Positions 34,334-44,420 of a DNA stretch of 64,000 nucleotides are shown here, piece by piece. The stretch spans positions 60,986,756-61,050,755 of the forward strand of contig CM060731.1 in the NCBI GenBank assembly GCA_030704615.1, given 5' to 3'. The stretch is from Takakia lepidozioides (Eukaryota; Streptophyta; Takakiopsida; Takakiales; Takakiaceae). The stretch's first letter is position 1, and every line of letters begins with the position of its first letter. Made by a program: the position numbers and the translations under genes. A model generated the notes under the pieces. That model was not told where the DNA came from. It did no database searches and worked only from the letters and a program-made list of their open reading frames with translations.

Positions 34334-35470
34334 TGACGTTGGTAGTAAGACTTACCTTCGTATAAAGCATTGATCCGGGTTTTCCAGATATCCTCTAGAA
34401 ATCCCTTCACACAAGCATCAATCTGCTGTGTGTGATTTGCCCAAAAAAATAGGCCTCAGGAGGGCCTGGGCTTTTGGCTCAGCCTCGAGTCTTTCAAAGT
34501 TGGTAAACAGGGGTACAGGCACAATTCCCTTGATAGAATTGAAGAGAGCGTCTCTTTGGTAGAGAGAACCCCGGACAGCGTATCAGAAAATGAATACTGT
34601 CTTCAGATTGCCCACACAACGGACAATTGCACTCTCCCTTTCCGATCTGCTTCTGTTTGCTGTTCAAAGGTAGGCTTCCTGCCCTGAGTTTAAATTTCAG
34701 TCTAGTGCCGAGAGTGGGTGGACCCTTCAGGTCATCCAAGATGTCCACCCCCATGTCACTGACTGGAAACAAGTTCAGGGAAGTTCTCTGCCTAACTTCA
34801 TTTTCATCAGACAATCTCATGGCAACAGACATGGCTTCAGACACTACAGCCTCTAAGGCAGATTTATCCAGCAGGGTCAAGACTTGCGGATCCAGGTCCA
34901 GGTCCTTGAGAATCTTTTCTACTCTCTTCTGCCAGGACTTAGTCTGTTTGACAGGGCGGTCCTGTTTCCAAGATTTAGAGTCGATCAACTTAGGATATCT
35001 GGTGTTGGGCATATGTTGCAGCTGACCCCACCATCTGACCTTGAATTCATCTCGTCGGGAGCTTAAGGATGGGATGCCAAACTCACCCCCCGAACAGCCA
35101 CATTGGCTGTTTTCTCCATGCTGACATACACTCCTTAAGCACCCCCACTTGAATGGATTCTAGAGACTTAGCCTGGTTGGAGTTATCAACCCATATAGCA
35201 GATCCGTACTCCAAGGCAGGTCTAATAACGCGACAAAGCATGGTTTTCTTAACCTCAGAGATGACCCCTCTGCAGTGGAAAAATTTAGTGAGCCCCAGAG
35301 CTTTGCCCTTGCCAGTTTGAACAACTTTCCGTATATGTGCATCCCAATTACAATTGGAGGAAAACTCAACGCCTAGGTAAGTGTAGGAAGGGAGGACCGG
35401 GATCTCTTGGCTACCCCACTGCCACTTAAGATCACTTCCTCCCTCTCCTCTGTCGTTGATTGCTACCACT
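34334..35470 (-). pseudogene. LINE-D 3' fragment nested in CACTA-2
   Basis: The minus strand encodes the thumb part of a reverse transcriptase (Y-T-Y-L-G-V-E-F-S-S-N-C-N-W-D, about 35375) and, in a shifted frame, a C-terminal zinc motif C-N-C-P-L-C-G-Q-S-E-D-S-I-H-F-L-I-R-C-P (34640-34580). The same C terminus recurs at 60400-61045 with near-identical wording, and shorter pieces lie at 37640 and 38150. It interrupts the long intron between the first and second exons of the CACTA accessory gene. Confidence 0.8.
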
Positions 35471-35489
35471 GCACATTTCTGCCTAACTT

Positions 35490-36620
35490 CATTTTCTGCC
35501 CAATCACATCTCCTCTACGCTGATGATGTTGCCCTTTTGGCACAATCCCCGGTCTTTCTGCAACGCCATCTCTAAATTTTGGAACAGTTCTGCAAAGACT
35601 ATGGGATGCAAGTCAATCTTAGCAAGACCAAGATCATGGTCTTCAATGGCCAGGCTGATCGTAGATTCATCTTCAACCAGCAGGAAATTGAGATTGTCAA
35701 ATCATACCGGTACCTAGGTCTGGTTATCCACTCCCCCAAGTTTCACTTTGCAGCCACTGCCTTGGACAGATTGACTAAAGGTAAGGCGGCCTCCGTCCGC
35801 CTTCACGCCAAATGCAAGCAAATACATGTGCGGCATCCCCCGACCAAAAAGTGTCTGTTTGACACCGTCGTCAGCCCTGCTACCATCTATGGTTGTGAGT
35901 TCTGGGCACCTGGTGTCCCTGTCTCCTGGTGGGAAAAGATTTTGGAACCATTACAGTCATCTTTTCTCCAAGCAATGCTTGGCGCCAGGAGCACAACTCC
36001 CTCTCAGATCCTAGGTGCAGAGTTCGCATGTGTACCATTGCAATCCGAGGCACAGTTCAGGCTTACAATCTGTGAGGAATAGATTGCAGGCCCTTCCACC
36101 CAAAGGGCTAGTGGCAAGGGCCCTCACAACATCTATGAGGCTCAAAGCTGCAGGTTTCGGGAACTCCTGGTATGCTCGAGTGGACAGTTTATTTCAACGT
36201 AACGGACTTTCTACTACTTTCCTATTACCAATGAACCCAGATGAGGTGGACATCACATCCACACATGACCGCAACAGACTCATTCGGAGAGAGCTTATGG
36301 AATTACATGTGAAGAGAACTTGGATGCTACCCAATCTCACAACAAAGCTCCACTTCTATCGAGAGACATTCTTGGTGCTCCGCGATGATAGAATCTTGAG
36401 ACCAAATTACCTTTCAGCACCCTTAGCTCCTTCCCTCCTGAGGGCATTGGGGCAGTTCAGGGTGGGTTCCCACAACCTACGGATAGAGACTGGCAGATGG
36501 AGAAAACCTGCAACGGGAGGACCGCCTATGTCCAGCTTGCATAGGGCGCAGCAAGGAAATTGAAACTGAAGAACACTTCTTCTTCTACTGCCCTCTATAC
36601 TACGAGATCCGATTGAACAA
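35490..36620 (+). pseudogene. Second LINE reverse transcriptase fragment, head-to-head with LINE-D
   Basis: The plus strand encodes L-Y-A-D-D-V-A-L-L (about 35515), the catalytic strand of reverse transcriptase. It is followed by M-Q-V-N-L-S-K-T-K-I-M-V-F, Y-R-Y-L-G-L and a C-terminal region ending C-P-A-C-I-G-R-S-K-E-I..E-H-F-F-F-Y-C-P-L-Y (36530-36600). It has its own thumb domain, so it is not the inverted 5' half of the neighbouring LINE-D but a different LINE. Frameshifts at about 35575 and 36080 inactivate it. A 45-base LINE-D scrap follows at 36622-36668. Confidence 0.7.
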
Positions 36621-36704
36621 CTTTATGGATATGTGCATCCCAGTTTCAGTTTCAGGAGAACTCAACGCCCATAGAACATGAACAGAAGTAGGGGTAGAAC
36701 TCAC

Positions 36705-37004
36705 CTCATGCGCAGCGGGTTTGTGCCGTTTGCGCACCTTTTGGAGAGACTCTGCAGATGGAGGTGCAATTTCCGCCGAACTGTCCTCCACCTCATCGTC
36801 GTCGCCCATGCTATAGTCGCTTGTGTCAAAATCCAAACTGGAAGACCGCCCACTGCTCTGCCTTCCCTCTCGCACCGACGCCATCTGTACCAGATTCAGT
36901 CGAGCCAGGCGGGGGCTCCTTCGCACCGCGGGGCTGGAATGTGCACAAGTGGGAGGAGGTGATGCTGCCTCGGCGGTCGACCGCTTCTTACTAGGCGTGG
37001 ACAT
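36705..37004 (-). CDS. CACTA-2 accessory gene, first coding exon
   Basis: A 100-codon exon starts with ATG at 37004 (M-S-T-P-S-K-K-R-S) and ends at a good donor (CATGAG|GTGAGT, 36705). It is Ser/Pro-rich with basic patches (S-P-R-L-A-R-L, K-V-R-K-R-H-K), which could be nuclear-targeting, and an acidic stretch (M-G-D-D-D-E-V-E-D). Fern or lycophyte CACTA accessory proteins commonly begin with such a disordered segment. Joining to the exon at about 33866 keeps phase 0. The link is inferred, because 2.8 kb of nested LINE sequence lies between. Confidence 0.5.
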
Positions 37005-37639
37005 AGACCATGACAAAGATGAAGACGAGCGAGGACATAGACCATGAGCAAGACAAAGACGAGCGAGGAAGACCAAGACATGCAAAGGAGGAAAGAAGGA
37101 CAAGGAGGGGAGTGTGATCACACACCCCCCGAGCTCAAGGTGAAGATCCGGCCGTTGTTGATTTCAAATATGAACACGTGTCGTGCATCCGACACTATGG
37201 CCTTTTCGACTTTGAGACGTTAAACCCTAAACCACTTACAGTCCTCCAGACAACTAGATGTAGTGATTCACACAACTGACATTTGGTTGGCCTGTTATGC
37301 AGGCTTGTTCTGTAATCTCCAGTGGACATCATACAGTTTCTTTGTTTCTTTCATTTTTTGTAATGCTTGAACAGTTCATATCCTCAATGTCTTATTGCGG
37401 TCCAGGCTTCAAGCAAATGAGAGGTAGTCCTGGTAGGATGGTCAATGTCCTTAAAAGCGGCCTTGTCTATTATCCATCCAAAAACTAAAGGTCTCATCTA
37501 TCATGGTTAATATATGCTTGGATAAGAAAATGACTCGGTATGTCTTCTTTTTCACAATCACGGGGAGGGTTACCTCGACTCACTAGCTGATCTCTTAGCA
37601 CAATTGACACCAAGCCCTTGACACGGTTTTCATGTGCAT

Positions 37640-37745
37640 GTCAGCATGCTCCAAAACAGCCAATGTGGCTGTTCGGGGCGAGTTTGGCATTCGTTCCTTA
37701 AGCTCCCGACGACATAAATTCAAGGTCAGATGGTGGGGCCAGTTG
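37640..37745 (+). pseudogene. LINE-D scrap
   Basis: The segment containing TTAAGCTCCCGACGA and TTCAAGGTCAGATGGTGGGG matches the reverse complement of 35020-35110 in LINE-D. Confidence 0.7.
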
Positions 37746-37929
37746 CAACAATGAACCGATATTAGCCTTGAGTAGTTCTCTGACTCTTTGTGGGCCCTTC
37801 TATGGTTATTTGTTTGTTGTTCTACTCCTTGTGGCCCTTTAGGAATCCCACAGACGTGATACACATATCTCTTTCCTCACTTTCGGTCCTTCACTGACTA
37901 CCAGAAATGTCACACCGTATGTCTGCATC

Positions 37930-38540
37930 TGAAACTTTTCACCTTTGAGACAACATTCTGCAGCACGCTCTGCTAGCTTCACATTGCCATGTATTCTGCA
38001 GGCACCAAGTAAAGCCCCACACTAAAGCATCTGGTTTAATTGGCATTCTGTTGATGAAATTCTCCGCCTCATCCAAGCGCCCTGCACGGCCAAGAAGGTC
38101 AACCATGCAGCCAAAATGTTTTCCTGTTGGAATGATTCTATTATCACACACAGCAGATTGATGCTTGTGTGAAGGGTTTTCTAGAGGATATCTGGAAAAC
38201 CCGGATTAATTCCTTATATGATGGTAAGTCTTACTACCACCGTCAGCCCCTGACGGAGGTAGGTTCTGTTCCTTTTGTTCCTGCTCAAACTGGGCGCAGG
38301 GTCAATGGCCACAAGGCTACGGCATACAACGTCTTATGAGTACAATCTATAATCTCTACTCATAGAATGGAAATAGTGTTGTCCTTCATCTACTAGGCCC
38401 ATATGGCTGCATGCAGACAGAACTGCAATGAGTGTAACATCATTTGGCTTCACCCCTTGCTGTTTCAAAACTTGGTTGAAAAGTTGCAGAGCATCTTTGC
38501 CATGCCCTTGCTGAGAATATCCGAAGACCTGCTTGCCCTC
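37930..38540 (-). pseudogene. PPR gene C-terminal piece in CACTA-2, split by a LINE-D 3' end
   Basis: The minus strand reads F-G-Y-S-Q-Q-G-H-G-K-D-A-L-Q-L-F (38540-38490), V-K-P-N-D-V-T-L-I-A-V-L-S-A-C-S-H-M-G (38450-38400) and L-V-D-E-G-Q-H-Y-F-H-S-M (to 38360). After the nested LINE piece (38150-38345) it continues [24 protein letters not shown] (38140-38060) and [12 protein letters not shown]. These are the last repeats and the E-motif entry of a PLS-class PPR protein. The piece is not functional and lies on the strand opposite to the transposase. Confidence 0.8.
38150..38345 (+). mobile_element. LINE-D 3' end inserted in PPR piece
   Basis: About 195 bases match the 3' end of the LINE-D copy at 60840-61035, including CAGATTGATGCTTGTGTGAA and the shared end CGTCTTATGAGTACAATCT. 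The insertion is strongly 5'-truncated. Confidence 0.8.
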
Positions 38541-39099
38541 TTCTACAGCTGGGCACAGGGAGTGTCGTTGAGGCTGAAAAGGGGAAATTTGACCAGGTCA
38601 TATCCGTTTGTGTTACTTCGAAGGTGTGGGCCAGCCTGCCAGAAGGTCAAAACAGGTGCATGCTGACATATGAAAGTCTGGCGTCGTGGAGATTGTTGGC
38701 TGTGAGGTGGGGATGGGGTTATCATCTTTCCTGGTAAATGAAGATATGATTGACATATCTCCTCTCCCATAAACTGTCACATTTCCTATAGGAAGTTCTT
38801 GTGACGCCCTTGACATGCTGTTGATGTGAATGAAAGCAGGCTGCAGTAGCAACAATGGAGAATTCAGGGTGTTTGGATTGGGGCAGAGCATACCATGGAA
38901 GAGAACAAGGGGCCCAATAGTTCGTGCAGTTGGGGGAGTTGATGTATGTACTTCCCCACACGGCCTTTGCCTCTCTTCACCATCTGTACCGAAGGTGCAT
39001 AGATGGAACAAATCTCCAGTCTTTTGGTGTGCTCTTGTAATTCTGATATGCCCATAGACCCACTTCTCTCTCCTGTCTGTCTTGAGTTCCCCAACAAAA

Positions 39100-42000
39100 A
39101 TGAGTTCCCCTCGCCCATGCGGAGGACTTCCAATTAATCACCCCTGTAGACAGAACAACCGGGATGACAGGTTGTGGGAAAGAGAAGTGGCACGTGCCCG
39201 AGCCCTTGGGCTTTCAAGGATGCCATGCCCATGTGAACGTTGTTTGGGCACTACAAGTAGATCTGAGGACGGTGTGCGCACACATCTCCTTCACCACAAA
39301 AGACATGAAGCATTTCGGGTGTGGATTGGAGATGGACCTGCAGACGAAGACGATGAGGAGTGGGCACAATTGGACAATGCACACCCCTGAGGGAGCCATA
39401 CAGGAGGACTATGTCATGGGCGCAGGACAGGAACCAGGCATGGACGGAGGGGTGGAGATTACTCGAATGTTGCAGGAAGCATTCCACATCATGGACGATG
39501 CTGAAGAGGGGGACGGCGCTGCGACAACTGGGGATGGTGATGACGCAGGAAATGAAGGCATTCACGTGGGGGAAGGCGTGGAAGGAGGTGGAGATGGAAA
39601 TGAGAATTCTGCACACATGACACTAGAAGAAGCATGTGTGCCACTGTACGAGGGATGCAAATCCACAAAGCTTGCTGCCAGCATGCTGTTGATGAACCTG
39701 TGCACAACCCACGGTGTGTCAGACCATTTTGTGGACGAGTTGTTCTCTTTGCTTCGGCTGAACTTGCTTCCACAACCAAATGAAATGCCAAAAAGCTGTC
39801 ACATGGCCAACAAAATGATTGGGAAGCTCGGCCTCAACTACGTGAAAATACATGCATGTCCAAAAGGACATGTACTTTTCAGAAGAGAGTACAAGGACGC
39901 TATGGAGTGCCCCAAATGCGGTGCAGCCCGATACCATGATGTGGGCAGGTTACAACAGCCAGCCAAGGTGTTGAGGCACTTTCCCTTATCCCCCGTCTAT
40001 TACGAATGTACAAATGCAAGACCATTAGTGAGCTCATGACTTGGCATTCCAGGAATGCCTCAAACGATGGTTTGGTAAGGCATGTCCCAGATTCCCTTGC
40101 ATGGAAGCATATAGATGCAACTTGGCCCAATTTCGCCGAGGACCCACGCAATGTGCAATTGGCTGTATCTACGGATGGAGTAAACCCATACGGATCAAAG
40201 AGTTGCACATGGTCCACATGGCCCGTGCAGTTGGTGGCATACAACCTGCCACCATGGTTGACAACAAAGAAATTCTTTGTCATGTTGTCTCTCTGATTCC
40301 AGGCAAGGAGTCCGTGACAAATGCAAACATAGATGTGTATTTGCAACCATTGATTGAAGAGCTACAAGAACTATGGATTGGAGTTGAAGCTTACGACATT
40401 TTGAAACCAGTAGGGCAACGGAGTTTCACCCTCCATGCCATCCACGATTTCCCCGCATATGGCCTTGTTGCGGGTTGCAAGACGAAGGGCTACAAAGGGT
40501 GCCCCATTTGTGGGCCCTATGTGGATTCACGGCACTCAAAGCCATTAGGGAAGACAATATACATGGGGCATCGACGTTACCTTGCAAGAAACCACCCCTA
40601 CCGACGAGCAGGCCGACACTTCAATGGATGTGTTGAAAAGAGAATGGCACCAAATGCTGTGACACCGGAGGAGACATTGCAATTTGCAAAGGAGAAAGAG
40701 GCGTTCATGGAGATTGGAGGGAGAGAAGGAAGTAGTGCGGATCCAGCCATGTCGCACGGGGTGAAGCGCCGGACAATCCTTTGGGATTTGCCATACTGGA
40801 AGGTGCATGAATCCCCCCCCCCCCATTCACTCACTTTCTTTCACATTGTGCTTCCTGGAATTACCTTTACTGTCAGGAGTCCTTCCACCAACTCCTAAGT
40901 CAGTGTAACTACTATGCAGTAGATGTTGAAGTCGTACACCTCACTGTGTAGAGGATCGTGCAGTTGTTGAAAGCAGAATGTAGTAACATGGACAACTTCT
41001 GCCACATATTCTACTATTTTTGCCCATAGAACTTGGTCTCATGGGAGGACATTTGGCATTTCAGAACCTCTTGCAGCGGTACCTCCTGGACCCCATGCAT
41101 TGTGAGAAGAACTTCTGCGAGAACATTCTGAAGACTATCTTTGGGGAGAAGGATACGATAAACGTACGAAAGGACATGGAGATTGAAGGGATACGGTCAC
41201 ATCTGTGGCTAAGGCCTGATCCAAATAGACCAGGCAAAGTGCTCATGCCAGCAGCATCATACGTCCTGACCAAATCAGAGCAAGAGGAATTTTTGAAGAC
41301 ATTGGGAGCCATGAAAGTGCCAACTGGATTCTCGGGTGCTTTCCAAAAGCATGCCATAAACAAGAAATGGTCGGGGATGAAGTCACATGATCTACACGTG
41401 ATGATGCAGCAGATTTTGCCAGTGTGCATTCGGGGTACGATGGCGTCGGGTCCTCGCACAGCCATAATGCGTGTAAGTCGAGTGTTTAGGAAGATTTGTG
41501 CGAAGGTGTGGGATCCGAGGGACATTACATCGCTGCATGAGGATGTGGCTGTGACCCTATGTTTGCTGGAGAAAGAATTCCCTCCATCATTCTTTGACGT
41601 CATGACGCACTTGCTAGTGCATCTTGTAGAGGAGCTGCATAGCCAGCCGTTGGATGTACCCCATGGAGAGGTACATGAAGGATCTGAAGGGGTATGTACG
41701 CAACATGGCACGGCCAGAGGGGAGTATGGCGGAGGGCTACATCCGCGACGAAGCCCTGGGCTTCATGACAGAGTATATGTCTTTATTTGATGCAATACAA
41801 CGACGGGTGTGGGACGAGAACGAGGAAGAAGGAGTTGTAGGCGAGGTCCTAGAAGGTGGTGGAACAAAGCGTGCCATGAGCCCGCGCCTTCGGGATGTGG
41901 CACATGATTATGTGCTGAACAACACAACAACCATGACACCATGGAGACAGTGGGTGTAAACTTTACATCCCTCCTGTGCTATTCTTAATGGTCTTTGTAT

Positions 42001-42881
42001 GCATGAATTACATATATATTGTCACAAGTCATTCCGGCCACTATGGGAGTGGGATCGTGTACTAACAGGGTGCTTCAGACGACAACAGAGGGTGTTTCGT
42101 AGTTGGTGTTGTTGCTTGCAAGTGATCATGAAGTAGGCTGCATCACTACACTGTGCTTGAAAGGACACACTCTACATGTGGCATGCATGTACAGTACGGT
42201 GTTGGTCAGGGGGACTGAGTTGCAGCTTCTATTTGGTTTCTGCCAGAAAATACGCAGCGGAGAAGGAACGGAGAGCATTTGCAAAAGCCTCCTGGTGACT
42301 TATGACAGCGGAGTGGCATCATTTTTTGAACAAGAGAGTAAGAGCTGTGCACGAGATCGGAATCCAATTTCATGCCATGTGCAATATGTAGGAGTGATCA
42401 AAGAGATCCTTAAACTAGACTATGGTCTTGTGAAGCCAATTCTATTCCGTTGTTCTTGGGTAAAAGCCAATATGGTAGGAGAGAATGCCACCATGAAACG
42501 GGATGAGTACGGGTTCCTCCTTGCTGATTTCAGAAAAATGCTACCACAAGATGAAGAGCCATTCATCTTCCCATCGCAAGTTGAGCAAGTTTTCTTTTCA
42601 GATGACATCCATGCGCCGGGATGGAAGGTGGTTTTCACAAGGACCCCCGGGCCAAACGAGTCGTTGCCGACGTCCATGATCTGGACCTAGGGGAGAATGC
42701 CGACCACGAGGGTCTGAGGGAACCATGAAATCTACCAGATACGGCCGAACCAGTCTCTTTGGAAGGAGCAGTTACCTTTAATGAGGAAGACATTCCAGGG
42801 TTGGTAATTACCGCCAGGCAAATTGCAGATGTGGGTAGTGAAGGGGAAGATTATTTGGATACGGATAGTGAGCCCAGCTGA
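39100..42881 (+). pseudogene. CACTA-2 tnp2-type transposase (with DUF4218/DUF4216 regions)
   Basis: Domains appear in the usual order of plant CACTA transposases. A transposase-associated region with C-P-C-E-R-C and V-R-T-H-L lies at 39220-39290. The tnp2 core has V-K-I-H-A-C-P-K-G-H..C-P-K-C-G-A-A-R-Y-H (39840-39935), T-D-G-V-N-P-Y-G-S (40170) and H-D-F-P-A-Y-G..C-P-I-C-G (40443-40510). An intron follows L-P-Y-W-K at 40802, with likely acceptor CATTTCAG near 41066, then L-L-D-P-M-H-C-E-K-N-F (41085). DUF4218-like F-P-P-S-F-F-D-V-M-T-H-L-L-V-H-L lies at 41577 and M-E-R-Y-M-K-D-L-K-G-Y-V-R-N at 41663. A DUF4216-like region with V-F-F-S-D-D and W-K-V-V-F (42590) follows. The enzyme would cut and rejoin element ends. 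Frameshifts near 39370, 40000, 40290 and 41660, plus a frame change after 42660, make this copy defective. Confidence 0.85.
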
Positions 42882-43639
42882 ATCTCAGTGTCCATTAAGC
42901 CAGCAGCTCATAGACGAGAGCTATGCTAAGGACTCTTACTGTCCTTAGAACCCATTTTGTTCAGTCCTGCTTATAAGCAAAGGCGAGACAGTTAATAGTA
43001 TCGATAATGTATGGGTATGTGGTCACTGACTGTCTTGTGAACAAACCTTTTTTTGTTCTGCCCATATTGTTTCTGACATGTGAGGAGAGGATCGTCTTCA
43101 TGTACGGGAAGTAGACGTGAATGTGTGCATGCATTTTCTGGCCCATCTGCATGCTTTCCAGGAATGGGGGGTGTCTCCAAAGGAGCAGGACCGAACGACA
43201 CCTTTTTGTGCTTCCATTGCTTTCCTTCTCACCGTTGTTGCATTCTCCCACCTGCCCAACAACAGCACTCTCGAAGCAATAGCATGACATATATTCGCAC
43301 ATGGTCTTCTTCACTAGTGAATGAGCTTTTATGCTACATGTACTGCCCCGTCCACATTAACGTTGATCCCTGCAAGCACTTGGCAAGACACCCCAGAGCC
43401 GCAAATCCAGCAACCACCACAAACACATCTAACTGATTGTAGTGACACGGGAATAGCTCTCTTGTAGAGGAATTGAACCTCTAGCCAAATGAATGGCTCT
43501 GCCCCTTGTAGCACAAGTGTGATGCAAAAACAAGGTGAGTACAAAATGAAGAAGCGCTTATGAGGTCCCCATCCCTGGGATGGGCTCCCATTTCTGCTCT
43601 GGAACTGTGCAGGCCTGAGTAGCACCAAATTGCATGAAT

Positions 43640-44074
43640 CCTAAGCCTGAATGTCAAATGCAGGTTTATGTCGCGATGTAGCACGCCATCATCTTACCTG
43701 TAGTTTCCAGTTTCGCTGGTGTCACATTTGCTTTCAAGTCAACATCAAAATTAAGTCCACCTATGCGCAAATCGCAGAATCTCTCATGACACCATCTGCG
43801 TACCGAAAAACTGGTTTGGCATGATATAATTGTAGTTCACAACCTTAATGAACGCTTTCAGCCTTTACCTCTCCGTGCGCTCCATCGTGCCTCCATCCAG
43901 CACATTCTGTAAATGTTGAATGACCAAGAACCCGATGTCACACCGTTCTGAGAAGCCACTACGCGCGCTCACAGTATACGAAGGCCTTGCCGTGTCAGGA
44001 TTTGCATTCCCACGTCCCGCCATGTCCGACGCAGCACTTGCATCCTTGCCAGACAGGCCAGGTGGAGGCAACAT
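43640..44074 (-). CDS. Possible small third CACTA-2 gene
   Basis: The minus strand has an open exon (44074-43868) with ATG, encoding R-G-N-A-N-P-D-T-A-R-P-S-Y-T and F-L-V-I-Q-H-L-Q-N-V-L-D-G-G, ending at GAGAG|GTAAAG. A second open segment (about 43770-43700) reads G-L-N-F-D-V-D-L-K-A-N-V-T-P and ends CTACAG|GTAAGA. The splice phases do not join cleanly, so the model is doubtful. No family recognised. Confidence 0.25.
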
Positions 44075-44420
44075 GTATTAAAATATCTATTCTCCCAAGG
44101 CCACATTTTGTTTACCTCTTTTTGTGAAAGCCACGTCAGCAAATGTGCTGCCGAGTCATGGGTGCAATGAATGCGCAGTGGTTCATGGAGTCGTTGAGTC
44201 AACTACATATTCACTTTAATGAATAAATATCTTTATTCCATTAATCGAATTAGGAATGAAAATTTGTAGTCGCATGTGCAGTAATTACAACCACTTGCAA
44301 TTTTGGCTTTTTCAAATTTTGTCTGTTTCGACTCTCCAGGAGTCCCGTTTACTACCAAGTGGTTCCCGGAGTGGTCGCGGACATGCAGTCGATTCGAAAA
44401 AGACACGAATGCTTCTAGTG

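Larger units (their letters stand above)
29265..44420. mobile_element. CACTA-2: 15.2-kb CACTA (En/Spm-type) transposon
   Basis: The left end, CACTAGAAGCATTCGTGTC (29265-29283), is an exact inverted copy of the right end (44402-44420). CACTA-type transposase (tnp2 with transposase-associated, DUF4218- and DUF4216-like parts) lies on the plus strand, and a Ptta/En/Spm accessory gene on the minus strand. The flanking triplets differ (TGA on the left, TAA on the right). The left flank is gypsy protease and the right flank LINE reverse transcriptase, each broken exactly at the element edge. The present unit is therefore probably a hybrid of two insertions. Nested LINE and PPR pieces lie inside. 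Confidence 0.85.

Noticed and set aside
35470-35490. Twin-priming inversion junction of a single LINE
   Set aside because: Both sides encode a thumb region with a YLG motif, so they cannot be two parts of one element.
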